The notes beneath the pieces were generated by a model, which searched no databases, was not told where the DNA came from, and worked only from the letters and a program-made list of their open reading frames with translations. Source: an uncultured Catenibacterium sp. (lineage in GTDB: Bacteria > Bacillota_I > Bacilli_A > Erysipelotrichales > Coprobacillaceae). From it: a stretch of DNA of 36,281 bases. Made by a program: the position numbers and the translations under genes. The DNA is taken from positions 1 to 36,281 of the forward strand of contig NZ_UQGV01000013.1 of NCBI RefSeq assembly GCF_900540665.1. Reading direction: 5' to 3'. Positions 15,242 through 22,886 of this stretch are shown here, piece by piece. How positions within the stretch are numbered: position 1 is the first letter of the stretch; each line of letters begins with the position of its first letter.

Positions 15242-16681
15242 ATGGCAAAAAATAATATTAAAAATGATGCAATTACACCAAGAGACGTTGATTTTGCTCA
15301 GTGGTATACAGATGTATGTCGTAAAGCAGAATTAATGGATTACTCTAGTGTAAAAGGATTCATTATTTATCGCCCATATGGTTATGCTTTATGGGAACAG
15401 ATTCAGAGTTATATGGATAAGAGATTTAAGGAAACAGGACATCAGAATGTCTATATGCCTATGTTGATTCCTGAATCTCTATTAAATAAAGAAAAGGATC
15501 ATGTAGAAGGATTTGCACCAGAATGTGCAGTTGTTACTAAAGGTGGTTTGGATGATTTAGAAGAACACTTAATCGTTAGACCTACTTCAGAAACATTATT
15601 CTGTGAACATTATGCTAAGATTGTAAATTCTTATCGTGATCTTCCAAAGAAATATAACCAGTGGTGTTCAGTTGTAAGATGGGAAAAGACTACTAGACCA
15701 TTCTTACGTGGCTCTGAATTCTTATGGCAGGAAGGTCATACAATTCATGCTACTGAAGAAGAAGCACGTTCTGAAACATTGATGATGAGAGATATCTATG
15801 AAGAAACTGCAAGAGAATTATTAGCTATCCCAATGTTAACAGGACGTAAAACTGAAAGAGAAAAATTTGCAGGTGCTGAAGAAACTTATACTATTGAAGC
15901 ATTAATGCATGATGGTAAAGCTCTTCAGTCTGGTACATCTCATTACTTCGGTCAGGGATTTGCGAAAGCATTCAACATGACATTCCTAGATAAGGATAAC
16001 AAGTTAAAGCATGTTTATCAGACATCATGGGGTGTTTCTACAAGATTATTAGGTGCAATCATCATGGTTCATGGTGATGACAATGGTCTTGTTTTACCAC
16101 CTAGACTTGCTCCAACACAGGTTGTTATTATCCCAATTCAGCAGAAGAAGGCTGGCGTACTTGAAAAAGCAGATGAAATTGCAGCACAGTTAAAAGCAGC
16201 TGGTATGAGAGTAAGTGTAGATGCAAGTGATAAATCACCAGGATGGAAGTTCTCTGAAGCAGAAATGCGTGGTATTCCAGTACGTATTGAAGTAGGACCA
16301 CGTGATATTGAAAACGGTCATTGTGTTGTTGTAAAACGTAATGATGGTGTCAAGACTCAGATGGACTTAGATGAAAACCTTCCACAGGCAATTCATGATA
16401 CATTAGAAACAATCCATAAGGAAATGTATGATAAGGCAGCAGCATTCTTAAATAGCCATATTACTCGTGTAAATACTTTAGAAGAAGTTGGTCAAGTATT
16501 AGATGAAAAGGGTGGCTATGTCAAGATGAACTGGTGTGGTGAAGAAGCATGCGAATTAAAGATCAAGGAACTTTATCAGGCTACTTCACGTTGTATCGAT
16601 GAACATGAAGAAGCAGATGGCGTATGTCCATGCTGTGGTAAAAAAGCAAAACATATAGTTTATTTTGCAAGAGCATATTAA
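15242..16681 (+). CDS. proS: Prolyl-tRNA synthetase, archaeal/eukaryotic-type
   Basis: A 479-residue class II aminoacyl-tRNA synthetase that charges tRNA-Pro. It belongs to the short ProRS group (archaeal/eukaryote-like, also found in some Firmicutes and Mollicutes), not the 570-residue bacterial form with an inserted editing domain. Motif 2 is RWEKTTRPFLRGSEFLWQEGHT, given here in pieces: RWEKTTRPFLRG then SEFLWQEGHT. Motif 3 is WGVSTRLLGAIIMVHGDD. The anticodon-binding domain begins about residue 285 (PTQVVIIPI). A C-terminal zinc-type domain has CGEEAC and CPCC, and the chain ends in Tyr as expected. The start ATG has GAGGAGA 5-6 nt upstream. It is monocistronic. Confidence 0.96.
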   Translation: MAKNNIKNDAITPRDVDFAQWYTDVCRKAELMDYSSVKGFIIYRPYGYALWEQIQSYMDKRFKETGHQNVYMPMLIPESLLNKEKDHVEGFAPECAVVTKGGLDDLEEHLIVRPTSETLFCEHYAKIVNSYRDLPKKYNQWCSVVRWEKTTRPFLRGSEFLWQEGHTIHATEEEARSETLMMRDIYEETARELLAIPMLTGRKTEREKFAGAEETYTIEALMHDGKALQSGTSHYFGQGFAKAFNMTFLDKDNKLKHVYQTSWGVSTRLLGAIIMVHGDDNGLVLPPRLAPTQVVIIPIQQKKAGVLEKADEIAAQLKAAGMRVSVDASDKSPGWKFSEAEMRGIPVRIEVGPRDIENGHCVVVKRNDGVKTQMDLDENLPQAIHDTLETIHKEMYDKAAAFLNSHITRVNTLEEVGQVLDEKGGYVKMNWCGEEACELKIKELYQATSRCIDEHEEADGVCPCCGKKAKHIVYFARAY

Positions 16682-16688
16682 TAAAATG

Positions 16689-16717
16689 AATCTCAACAAG
16701 AATTTGTTGGGATTTTT
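16689..16717 (+). terminator. Terminator of proS
   Basis: An 11-bp stem AATCTCAACAA/TTGTTGGGATT (one G-T pair) followed by T-run. Confidence 0.88.
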
Positions 16718-16733
16718 ATGTTTTTTAAATAGA

Positions 16734-16762
16734 TTGACTCTTTAAGGGGTGATGTCTAAAAT
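16734..16762 (+). promoter_or_regulatory. Promoter at the trkA remnant
   Basis: TTGACT (16734-16739), a 17-nt spacer and TAAAAT (16757-16762) resemble a good SigA promoter, but the -10 touches the old start codon at 16763. It may be fortuitous, or it may transcribe the remnant without a leader. Confidence 0.35.
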
Positions 16763-17128
16763 ATGCATATTATAGTTGTTGGCTTAGGAAAAGTCAGACA
16801 TCCTATCACACAATACTTATCAACAGAAGGCCTTGATGTGGTTGTTATCCGTGGAATGCACATTACAAAATGGAATACAGCAAACGAGTATGACGTCGAT
16901 GAAACACGTGAACGTGTTCTTCTGGCTCGCAAATCATAAATTCGCAAACTGCTTGCGAAAAACCAGCAGGATAGTATCACACTGGTTCCGACCGCTGTCA
17001 CATACCACAACGGATAAATCAAAGTCATCGTTGGCATCTGTAAAGGCAAGAACAATTATGACAAACGTCATGCCTTGAAAGAGAAACAGACCAAACGTGA
17101 CATTGCACGTTCTATCAAACAATATTAA
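16763..17128 (+). pseudogene. Chimeric remnant: TrkA N-terminus joined to SmpB C-terminal part, two in-frame stops
   Basis: The first 29 codons read like the start of the TrkA potassium-uptake regulator (MHIIVVGLGKV.., ..YLSTEGLDVVVI), but the nucleotide motif GxGxxG is damaged (Arg where Gly is expected at codon 12). From codon 30 the same frame continues as the C-terminal two thirds of SmpB, the tmRNA-binding protein: GMHITKWNTANEYDVDETRERVLL, then IRKLLAKNQQDSITLVPTAVTYHNG, then IKVIVGICKGKNNYDKR, ending LKEKQTKRDIARSIKQY. TAA codons interrupt it at 16937 and 17015, exactly where one base change from a Glu/Lys/Gln codon would restore SmpB. There is no frameshift. The N-terminal SmpB part is absent. 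The real smpB must lie elsewhere. The segment after about 16850 has more C/G-ending codons than its surroundings. Confidence 0.8.
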
Positions 17129-17135
17129 GTTATCG

Positions 17136-17173
17136 TACAACACATATCTTTTATTATAAAGATATGTGTTGTA
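17136..17173. repeat. Large perfect inverted repeat (16-bp arms, 6-nt loop)
   Basis: Arms 17136-17151 (TACAACACATATCTTT) and 17158-17173 are exact reverse complements around a 6-nt AT loop. It starts 8 nt after the smpB remnant stop and its right arm runs into the TATAAT at 17172. Neither side has a T-run, so it is not a standard terminator. It could be an operator, a terminator remnant or the end of a mobile segment. Confidence 0.75.
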
Positions 17174-17177
17174 TAAT
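17172..17177 (+). promoter_or_regulatory. -10 element upstream of the 173-codon gene
   Basis: A perfect TATAAT overlaps the right edge of the hairpin and lies 43 nt before the ATG. The -35 position (TTTTAT, 17149-17154) would fall in the hairpin centre. Confidence 0.4.
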
Positions 17178-17219
17178 TGAATTATCAGAAAACAATCAAA
17201 CTCAGAAAGGAGCATTAAC

Positions 17220-17741
17220 ATGGTACTTGATAACATGAAATTTACAGACAAAGAATCTTTGACCTTTGTTCCCATTAAATTGATTAATACATTCTGTCAT
17301 TTCTTAGATGTGGAACATCCAGAGGTTGACTTTAAATGCATCAAAGCTAAAGACATCCAGCGTAACCCTGAACTTCGTAAAAAATACCGACCATATCAGG
17401 AACAGTGCCGGAAGGCTTTCATTCAGGCTGGGTTCGAAGATAATATCGAAGCTGACGGATATGACGGTTTCATCTCAAACATCGACCCGGAATGGTTGTT
17501 CAATCGTATTTGTACATTCTTTAAACCGGATGTCAATCCTATCGCCTATGAATACATGGAACGTTCATTTGGCCATTATGACCCTGATAACGATGATAGA
17601 ATCTTACCGACCATCTGGCGCAGTCGTTTCAACGTCATTGGTAGCGGTGAACAGTGTGATCAACTTGAAAACTTAATCGAAAACTGTAATTTAACAAACG
17701 ATGACCTTGCACTTATTCTGCAGACATTAGAATTAAAATAA
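17220..17741 (+). CDS. Unknown 173-residue protein inside the trk scar
   Basis: I do not recognise this family. The protein is acidic, soluble (no membrane segment, no signal peptide) and rich in Asp, Asn, Phe and Cys. Visible features are a basic patch NPELRKKYRPYQEQCRKAF (about 51-69), DGYDGFISNIDPEWLFNRI in the middle and a C-terminal helix pair ENLIENCNLTNDDLALILQTLEL. Translation signals are intact: AAAGGAG at 17206-17212, 7 nt before ATG, and a strong terminator directly at the stop. Codon choice (gac, atc, cgt, ccg, cgc) is visibly richer in G/C than the genes around it, like the adjoining smpB fragment, which suggests both arrived together. It sits between two pieces of a destroyed trkA gene. 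Possibly a cargo gene of a small mobile segment. Confidence 0.6.
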   Translation: MVLDNMKFTDKESLTFVPIKLINTFCHFLDVEHPEVDFKCIKAKDIQRNPELRKKYRPYQEQCRKAFIQAGFEDNIEADGYDGFISNIDPEWLFNRICTFFKPDVNPIAYEYMERSFGHYDPDNDDRILPTIWRSRFNVIGSGEQCDQLENLIENCNLTNDDLALILQTLELK

Positions 17742-17769
17742 AGCTCTGCAATGCAGAGCTTTATTTTTT
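17740..17769 (+). terminator. Terminator of the 173-codon gene
   Basis: Stem AAAGCTCTGC/GCAGAGCTTT with a tiny loop, followed by TTATTTTTT. The left arm begins in the stop codon. Confidence 0.88.
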
Positions 17770-17792
17770 AAAACTTAGGAGAACAATGAATT

Positions 17793-18338
17793 ATGAATAA
17801 TCATATCAGACATTGGACACGTGAAAATATTAATGATGCCATTGAAAATGGTACATTTCTTGATTATATCATCACAGACGATACACTTGTTTGCTAAACT
17901 GGTATGGATGAAGATAGGATTAATGGGTAAACAGTTAGGTGTAAGAAAAGCTATTGTAAAAGTGAATCGCACACCTCTTAAACTAATTGCAGATCATTAC
18001 CTATAGATACAATTGTTGATTCAAAATCTATTTCTGCATCACAGATTGTTGGATATATCCGTTCTAAAGAAAATAATGATATCGATTAAGGCTTGAGAAC
18101 ACTCTATAAACTTGCTGATGATGAAGTGGAAGCCATGGAGTTTGTAGTTCATTTTACATCTGCATTTACTGCTGTTGCTACATGTTTAAATAATGTTGGC
18201 CCAGGATTAAATATCGTTGGTCCGATAGGTAACTTCTCAAGTCTAAGTGCCTTTTCTAAGCTTGTACTTAGCTTTGATATGCTTGCAGGAAGATTAGAAA
18301 TATGCCCGATGTTGATGATTTTTTCTAAGACATTATAG
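17793..18338 (+). pseudogene. Remnant of trkA 3' part fused to trkH 3' end
   Basis: A decayed potassium-uptake operon. From about 17872 pieces of the second RCK unit of TrkA can be read in successive frames: DDTLVC-stop-TGMDED, then after a frameshift GKQLGVRKAIVKVNRTPLKL, then after another PIDTIVDSKSISASQIVGYI, a stop, and GLRTLYKLADDEVEAMEFVV. At about 18152 this runs directly, in frame, into the last part of TrkH: TSAFTAVATCLNNVGPGLN, then GPIGNFSSLSAFSKLVLSFDMLAGRLEI, broken here only for length. Most of trkH and the trkA end were therefore deleted. The first 25 codons (from ATG 17793, MNNHIRHWTRENI) do not look like TrkA and may belong to the inserted segment. A trk-type terminator survives after the stop. 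Confidence 0.8.
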
Positions 18339-18342
18339 AAGT

Positions 18343-18370
18343 AGGGACAATTATCATGTCCCTTTTTTTT
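18343..18370 (+). terminator. Terminator after the trkH remnant
   Basis: Stem AGGGACA/TGTCCCT (18343-18349 with 18357-18363) followed by eight T. It appears intact although its gene is dead. Confidence 0.88.
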
Positions 18371-18413
18371 ATGCATTTTTATTGCATTGTTTAATGTTAT
18401 TTTTTTGTTAAGA

Positions 18414-18422
18414 TGATATAAT
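18414..18422 (+). promoter_or_regulatory. Extended -10 promoter of the LTA synthase-like gene
   Basis: TGATATAAT (TGn plus TATAAT), 33 nt before the TTG start. No clear -35. Confidence 0.6.
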
Positions 18423-18455
18423 GTTTAGCGTTAGATAAAAAAAGGAGTAAATAAC

Positions 18456-21392
18456 TTGAAAAAGACACATACAGCGCATCTATCTTTAATAATAGGGACT
18501 CTACTGATGCTTCTTGATCAGCTCTTTTGGACATCCCATGCAAAACAGATCAATATAAGTAAAGTAGGTACTTTAATGAGTACTATCCAGGTCCAGCATA
18601 CCATCACACTTATAGGGCTAGACCTTGTTATTATATCTTTAGGATATATTTATTCTAAAAAAGAAAATAGTCTTGCAGAAGCACTTAAACTATGGCTTTA
18701 TACAGTTGTTGTAGGACTCATCTCTACAATAGTTTGTTTTTTGCTTACCAAAAAAATCGATACAAATGCAATCTATTCAATCTTCTTACCAATAATTAGA
18801 AATGTATCACCTGTAATCACCGGTGTTATTCTCTCTTTGATTTGTTATCCATTTATGAAGAAGGTAAACCATCGCTATTTAAAATGGATTCTTTTAGCAC
18901 TTCTTCTTTTACCAACACTAAGTGGTATTGACTCACTAGGATTAAGTGATGGATATAGTATTCCATTCACATTTATATTATTTTATCTAGGTGTAATCGA
19001 AGCATCAGAAGAAAAACATTTTTCAATCATTTCTTTAATTCTTCTTTGTTTAATGAACGTGCTATGTGTCACTATGATGCCATTGTGTTCTAAGATTGTA
19101 CATGGAGATATGTCCACTGCATTACGCTTTACTACATCTACTTCATTCTTTGAAGTAATGATTGCTATTTATTTTATTCGTCTTTTAAGAAATGTTCCAT
19201 TTTTCTCTAATAAATGGTCTTTTATGCGCTATATTCCTATTGCTTCTCTTGTCTTAATTGGAGCAGGACGATTAGAAAATATCATATCCTGGAATGAAGA
19301 TCTTGTAGGAACATCATTTAATAAACTGTTTAGACTAAGTGCATTAGAAGCTTTAGTCATTGTCTTTGTCATTTTCTTAGTCACATTCCTTATTAAACAG
19401 CTTCCACAGATTAAAACAATAGTTAACTCAATAGAAGAACATTTTAGTGACTTTGAATTAAGTAATGAATGGTTAACTAAAGAATCTCGATTGATCAAGC
19501 AGTATTTAAAGAATCATAGAATCAATATCATTATGCTGCTATGTGCTTACATTCTTTCTTATGCATCATTTATCGCAATGAATACAAGTTACAATATTGA
19601 AATCAATGCGATAGAAACATACAATATCTTCTGGTACACACTCTTTGCAAGACAATTCTTTGTCTTACTTAACGCGCTCATGCTTGTCTTAGTAGCACGT
19701 TTCCTTACGGCTATTACAAGACATTATTGGGTATCTGTCTTGATTACTGGTTTTGCTCAGATTGTTATTACAGTAGCCAATCGCTTGAAGGTTATTTATC
19801 GTGAAGAACCAATTATTCCAGGAGACCTTGCAATGATTAAAGCCTGGAAGAGTTTACTTGGAATGATGGGTAAAAATATCATTATTGCTACTATTGTCTT
19901 AGTAGTTCTTGTAGTTATTTTAATTATTTATTTAGAAAAGAAGCATCCTTATCTAATTCATATGTCTCTTAAAAAGAGCATCATCTGGGTTCTTGTAACT
20001 TCTATATTCTTTAGTGGTACACTTCTTTTCAATCATGAAGGTTCTTATGTCAGCACGTTAATGCGTGATCTAGGAGATCAACCTTATTTCTTTAATCAGC
20101 TATTTGGTGCAAAAGTTAATGGACCTCTCTTACAGTTCCTCAATAATATTGATGTTTCTGTTATGGATGAACCAGAAAATTATAGTAAAGAAACAATGAC
20201 ACAAATCTATAAGAAATATGCACAAGAATCTGCTAGAATTAATAAGCGAAGAAGAAATGACTGGGATGATCAGATTGTAGTTATGGGATTATCAGAAAGC
20301 TTTGCTGATCCATATCGTATCCCTGAACTTACTCTTGCAAATGATCCTATTCCTTATATTAGAAGTTTAATGAAAACAACGACTTCGGGACTTATGTATA
20401 GTACAGGTTATGGAGGAGGAACAGCTAATATGGAATATATGGCTTTAACTGGTTTAAATCAGGGGTTCTTCTCTGCTGCTTTAACACCTTATACGCAGCT
20501 CGTAACAACTCAAAATCATGCCTATGCTTTTTCTCGTCTATTTAATCAGGCGGTTGCGATTCATCCATATATTGGTGTTTATTATAGTCGTCAAACAGTT
20601 TATCAAAACTTTGGCTTTAATAAGTTTATGTATTTGGGGTCTAAATATCCAATCAAACACCAATCTTCTATTGAGCGCAGTGCTTATTTATCAGATGAAA
20701 CAGCTTATGCAAATACAATAGATGAAATTGTAGATGCTCAAGCTAGTAAATTCATCAACCTAGTCACTATGCAGAATCATCTGCCGTATGACAACAATTA
20801 CTACAATGGTAAAGAAAAATATGCAGCAAGTGGTAATGCAGTCACTAATGACTATGTGAGAGGAATGGTTGAAGAATATGTGATGGGACTTCATCATACA
20901 GATGTTGCAGTCAAGAACTTTATTGAAAAGATAGATAGTATCAATAAGCCTATTACATTTGTCTTCTATGGTGATCATCTGCCTGGTATTTATTGGGATA
21001 CAAACAATAATGCTGTTCTTCATCAGACAGATTATTTTATCTATTCTAATAGATATGCAAGAAGACATTTTGGTAGAAGAATCTATAAACAATATGATCT
21101 TGTAGCACCTACTGATTTTATGTCCCTCGTACAAAAACAAACCTTAACTAAAACAACACCCTATAGTGCATTATTAGAAAAGGTTCTAGATGAATTACCT
21201 GTTATAACTACAAAAGCCGCAGCAGGTTCTAAAGAAGAATCTGATGCAGCTTTGATTAATGATAATGGAGAAATAATCAAATATAACGATCTTTCATCAT
21301 CACAAAAAGAATTATATAATGACTATAAGCTTGCCCAATATGACATGACAGCAGGAAAAAATTATCTTGAGAATATGAATTTCACTAAATGA
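18456..21392 (+). CDS. LTA synthase family protein (sulfatase-type), unusually long
   Basis: 978 residues. The C-terminal domain is the alkaline-phosphatase/sulfatase fold of lipoteichoic acid synthases, which polymerise glycerol-phosphate from phosphatidylglycerol outside the membrane. Active-site elements are GLSESFAD with Glu614, GYGGGTANMEYMALTG with the nucleophile Thr656, QNHLPY and YGDHLPG with Asp840/His841. These correspond to Glu255, Thr300 and Asp475/His476 of Staphylococcus aureus LtaS. The N-terminal 550 residues are almost entirely membrane: besides the usual five-helix unit (about 350-530) there is an extra block of about eight helices (residues 8-325). Typical LtaS has about 640 residues. 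A short tail follows. The start is TTG 18456, with AAAGGAG at 18441-18447. It is monocistronic. It could act as polymerase or as primase-like enzyme. Confidence 0.88.
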   Translation: MKKTHTAHLSLIIGTLLMLLDQLFWTSHAKQINISKVGTLMSTIQVQHTITLIGLDLVIISLGYIYSKKENSLAEALKLWLYTVVVGLISTIVCFLLTKKIDTNAIYSIFLPIIRNVSPVITGVILSLICYPFMKKVNHRYLKWILLALLLLPTLSGIDSLGLSDGYSIPFTFILFYLGVIEASEEKHFSIISLILLCLMNVLCVTMMPLCSKIVHGDMSTALRFTTSTSFFEVMIAIYFIRLLRNVPFFSNKWSFMRYIPIASLVLIGAGRLENIISWNEDLVGTSFNKLFRLSALEALVIVFVIFLVTFLIKQLPQIKTIVNSIEEHFSDFELSNEWLTKESRLIKQYLKNHRINIIMLLCAYILSYASFIAMNTSYNIEINAIETYNIFWYTLFARQFFVLLNALMLVLVARFLTAITRHYWVSVLITGFAQIVITVANRLKVIYREEPIIPGDLAMIKAWKSLLGMMGKNIIIATIVLVVLVVILIIYLEKKHPYLIHMSLKKSIIWVLVTSIFFSGTLLFNHEGSYVSTLMRDLGDQPYFFNQLFGAKVNGPLLQFLNNIDVSVMDEPENYSKETMTQIYKKYAQESARINKRRRNDWDDQIVVMGLSESFADPYRIPELTLANDPIPYIRSLMKTTTSGLMYSTGYGGGTANMEYMALTGLNQGFFSAALTPYTQLVTTQNHAYAFSRLFNQAVAIHPYIGVYYSRQTVYQNFGFNKFMYLGSKYPIKHQSSIERSAYLSDETAYANTIDEIVDAQASKFINLVTMQNHLPYDNNYYNGKEKYAASGNAVTNDYVRGMVEEYVMGLHHTDVAVKNFIEKIDSINKPITFVFYGDHLPGIYWDTNNNAVLHQTDYFIYSNRYARRHFGRRIYKQYDLVAPTDFMSLVQKQTLTKTTPYSALLEKVLDELPVITTKAAAGSKEESDAALINDNGEIIKYNDLSSSQKELYNDYKLAQYDMTAGKNYLENMNFTK

Positions 21393-21420
21393 GGCATTTT
21401 ATTATGCCTCTTTTATTTTT
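21391..21420 (+). terminator. Terminator of the LTA synthase-like gene
   Basis: Stem GAGGCAT/ATGCCTC (21391-21397 with 21404-21410) then TTTTATTTTT. It overlaps the 3' end of the convergent pentapeptide gene. Confidence 0.8.
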
Positions 21421-21980
21421 ATATTCAACAAATGTATAAAAGCAGATGATTGTATTTCATCGATGATTGCACCACTCACATCCTGGGGCGTTGTTTCAAT
21501 AGCTTCAACAAGACATGTTGATAAATCTATATTCTTAAGTGATGCATGAAGGAATGTTGTTTGAATCATTCTGCATTCCTTATATTTTGTTTTAGTCAAT
21601 GTAGTATCCTGAAAAATAGCCTGATTCAAATCACAGTTATTAAATAATGTCTCTCTATTTCTCATAAAAGAGAAATTTGCGAAATGACATAGACAATCAT
21701 TAAAAATAACATGATCAAAACTTGATTCAGAAAAATCACTTCCTAATAACTTGCAATTATTAAACTGCACCTGTCTGAACATGCAGTTATTAAATTTGAT
21801 ATTTGATAAATCACATCGATTGAACACTGTCTGATAAAAATAACAATTCTCAAATATAATATCCTGAGTTGTTATATTATCAAACTGACATTGATGGAAA
21901 TCACTCTGTCGATATGTTTCCTCTATTAGCCAGTCATTCTGATATTTTTCAGCCACTAATTTGTTTTCATTAAAATCCAT
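21402..21980 (-). CDS. Pentapeptide-repeat protein
   Basis: 192 residues. From about residue 28 to 160 the sequence consists of five-residue units with a central Phe/Leu and small residue before it (CQFDN, IIFEN, CYFYQ, TVFNR, CDLSN, IKFNN, CMFRQ, VQFNN, CKLLG, SDFSE, SSFDH, VIFND). These build a right-handed quadrilateral beta-helix. Many units begin with Cys or Asn, so the face is unusually cysteine-rich. Qnr/MfpA-type members mimic DNA and protect gyrase, but most family members have unknown roles. Start ATG 21980 fits GAGGTG 6 nt upstream better than the overlapping GTG at 21989. The gene is convergent with the LTA synthase-like gene and divergent from the kinase operon. Confidence 0.88.
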   Translation of the reverse strand: MDFNENKLVAEKYQNDWLIEETYRQSDFHQCQFDNITTQDIIFENCYFYQTVFNRCDLSNIKFNNCMFRQVQFNNCKLLGSDFSESSFDHVIFNDCLCHFANFSFMRNRETLFNNCDLNQAIFQDTTLTKTKYKECRMIQTTFLHASLKNIDLSTCLVEAIETTPQDVSGAIIDEIQSSAFIHLLNIKIKEA

Positions 21981-22010
21981 TCTATTCACCTCATCTCTAT
22001 TATATCTTTA

Positions 22011-22038
22011 TTGAAAAAAAGTGTCGATATGATAAAAT
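22011..22038 (+). promoter_or_regulatory. Promoter of the kinase-radical SAM-phosphatase operon
   Basis: TTGAAA (22011-22016), a 16-nt spacer and TAAAAT (22033-22038) preceded by TGA. Confidence 0.6.
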
Positions 22039-22057
22039 ACTTGTACGAGGTAAGACT

Positions 22058-22885
22058 ATGAGACAAAAAAGAATGGCTTTAATCAATGACATAACAGGCT
22101 TCGGAAGATGTTCTATTGCGGTTATGGCTCCAATTATATCAACTATGCGTATTCAGGCTGTACCAGTACCTACAGCTATATTATCAACCCATACGCAGTT
22201 TCCTGTATATCACTTTGATGATTATACTAAACATATGCCTGAATATATTCAGACATATAAGGATTTGAAACTAGAATTTGATGGTATTGCGACTGGTTTT
22301 CTAGGTTCAAAGGAACAAGTAGAAATCGTTATTGATTTCATTCAATCCTTTAAACGTAAAGAAACATTTGTCTTAGTAGATCCAGTTATGGGAGACCATG
22401 GACATTTATATGCGACATATAGTAAAGAAATGGCAGAGAGTATGAAGAATCTTGTTCATTATGCAGATATTCTCACACCTAACCTGACAGAACTAGTAAC
22501 ACTACTTGATCGTGACTATCCTGAAGTCATTCCTTCCAAAGAGGAATTAGGACAAATGTGTCATGAACTTTCATTAAAGGGACCACAGATGATTGTAGTA
22601 ACAGGAATACCAATAGACGCCTCACATATTATGAATTTCATTTATGATCATGGTAAAACGTCAAGTATTATTGTGGATCGTATTGGACCAGATCGTAGTG
22701 GAACAGGGGATGTTGTATCAAGTGTTATTGCGGGAGGCTATTTAAATAATCATTCTTTCTATGATTGCGTACAAAAGGCAACTGAATTCTCATCTCAATG
22801 TATCGCCTATAGTGAAGAAATAGGGACACCTACTTATTATGGCTTATGTTTCGAACAATATTTAAGTGAATTAGGAGACTTTTAA
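22058..22885 (+). CDS. Pyridoxal/pyridoxamine kinase-like (PfkB/ThiD superfamily)
   Basis: A 275-residue ribokinase-fold kinase. NDITGFGRCSI at the N-terminus and VPVPTAILSTHTQ are the substrate-site segments seen in pyridoxine/pyridoxamine kinases (PdxY/PdxK type). FVLVDPVMGDHG and ILTPNLTEL are family signatures. The phosphate-binding loop with catalytic base is GTGD (Asp218). The likely reaction is ATP-dependent phosphorylation of a B6 vitamer. A hydroxymethylpyrimidine substrate cannot be excluded from sequence alone. It is the first gene of an operon; the next start codon follows the stop after one base. The ribosome site is GAGGTAAG. Confidence 0.85.
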   Translation: MRQKRMALINDITGFGRCSIAVMAPIISTMRIQAVPVPTAILSTHTQFPVYHFDDYTKHMPEYIQTYKDLKLEFDGIATGFLGSKEQVEIVIDFIQSFKRKETFVLVDPVMGDHGHLYATYSKEMAESMKNLVHYADILTPNLTELVTLLDRDYPEVIPSKEELGQMCHELSLKGPQMIVVTGIPIDASHIMNFIYDHGKTSSIIVDRIGPDRSGTGDVVSSVIAGGYLNNHSFYDCVQKATEFSSQCIAYSEEIGTPTYYGLCFEQYLSELGDF

Positions 22886-22886
22886 A

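Noticed and set aside
16763..17128. Stop-codon reassignment (TAA read as an amino acid) in the SmpB-like reading frame
   Set aside because: The neighbouring intact gene at 17220 and all others use TAA as a normal stop, and the TrkA part carries damaging changes, so pseudogene decay is simpler.
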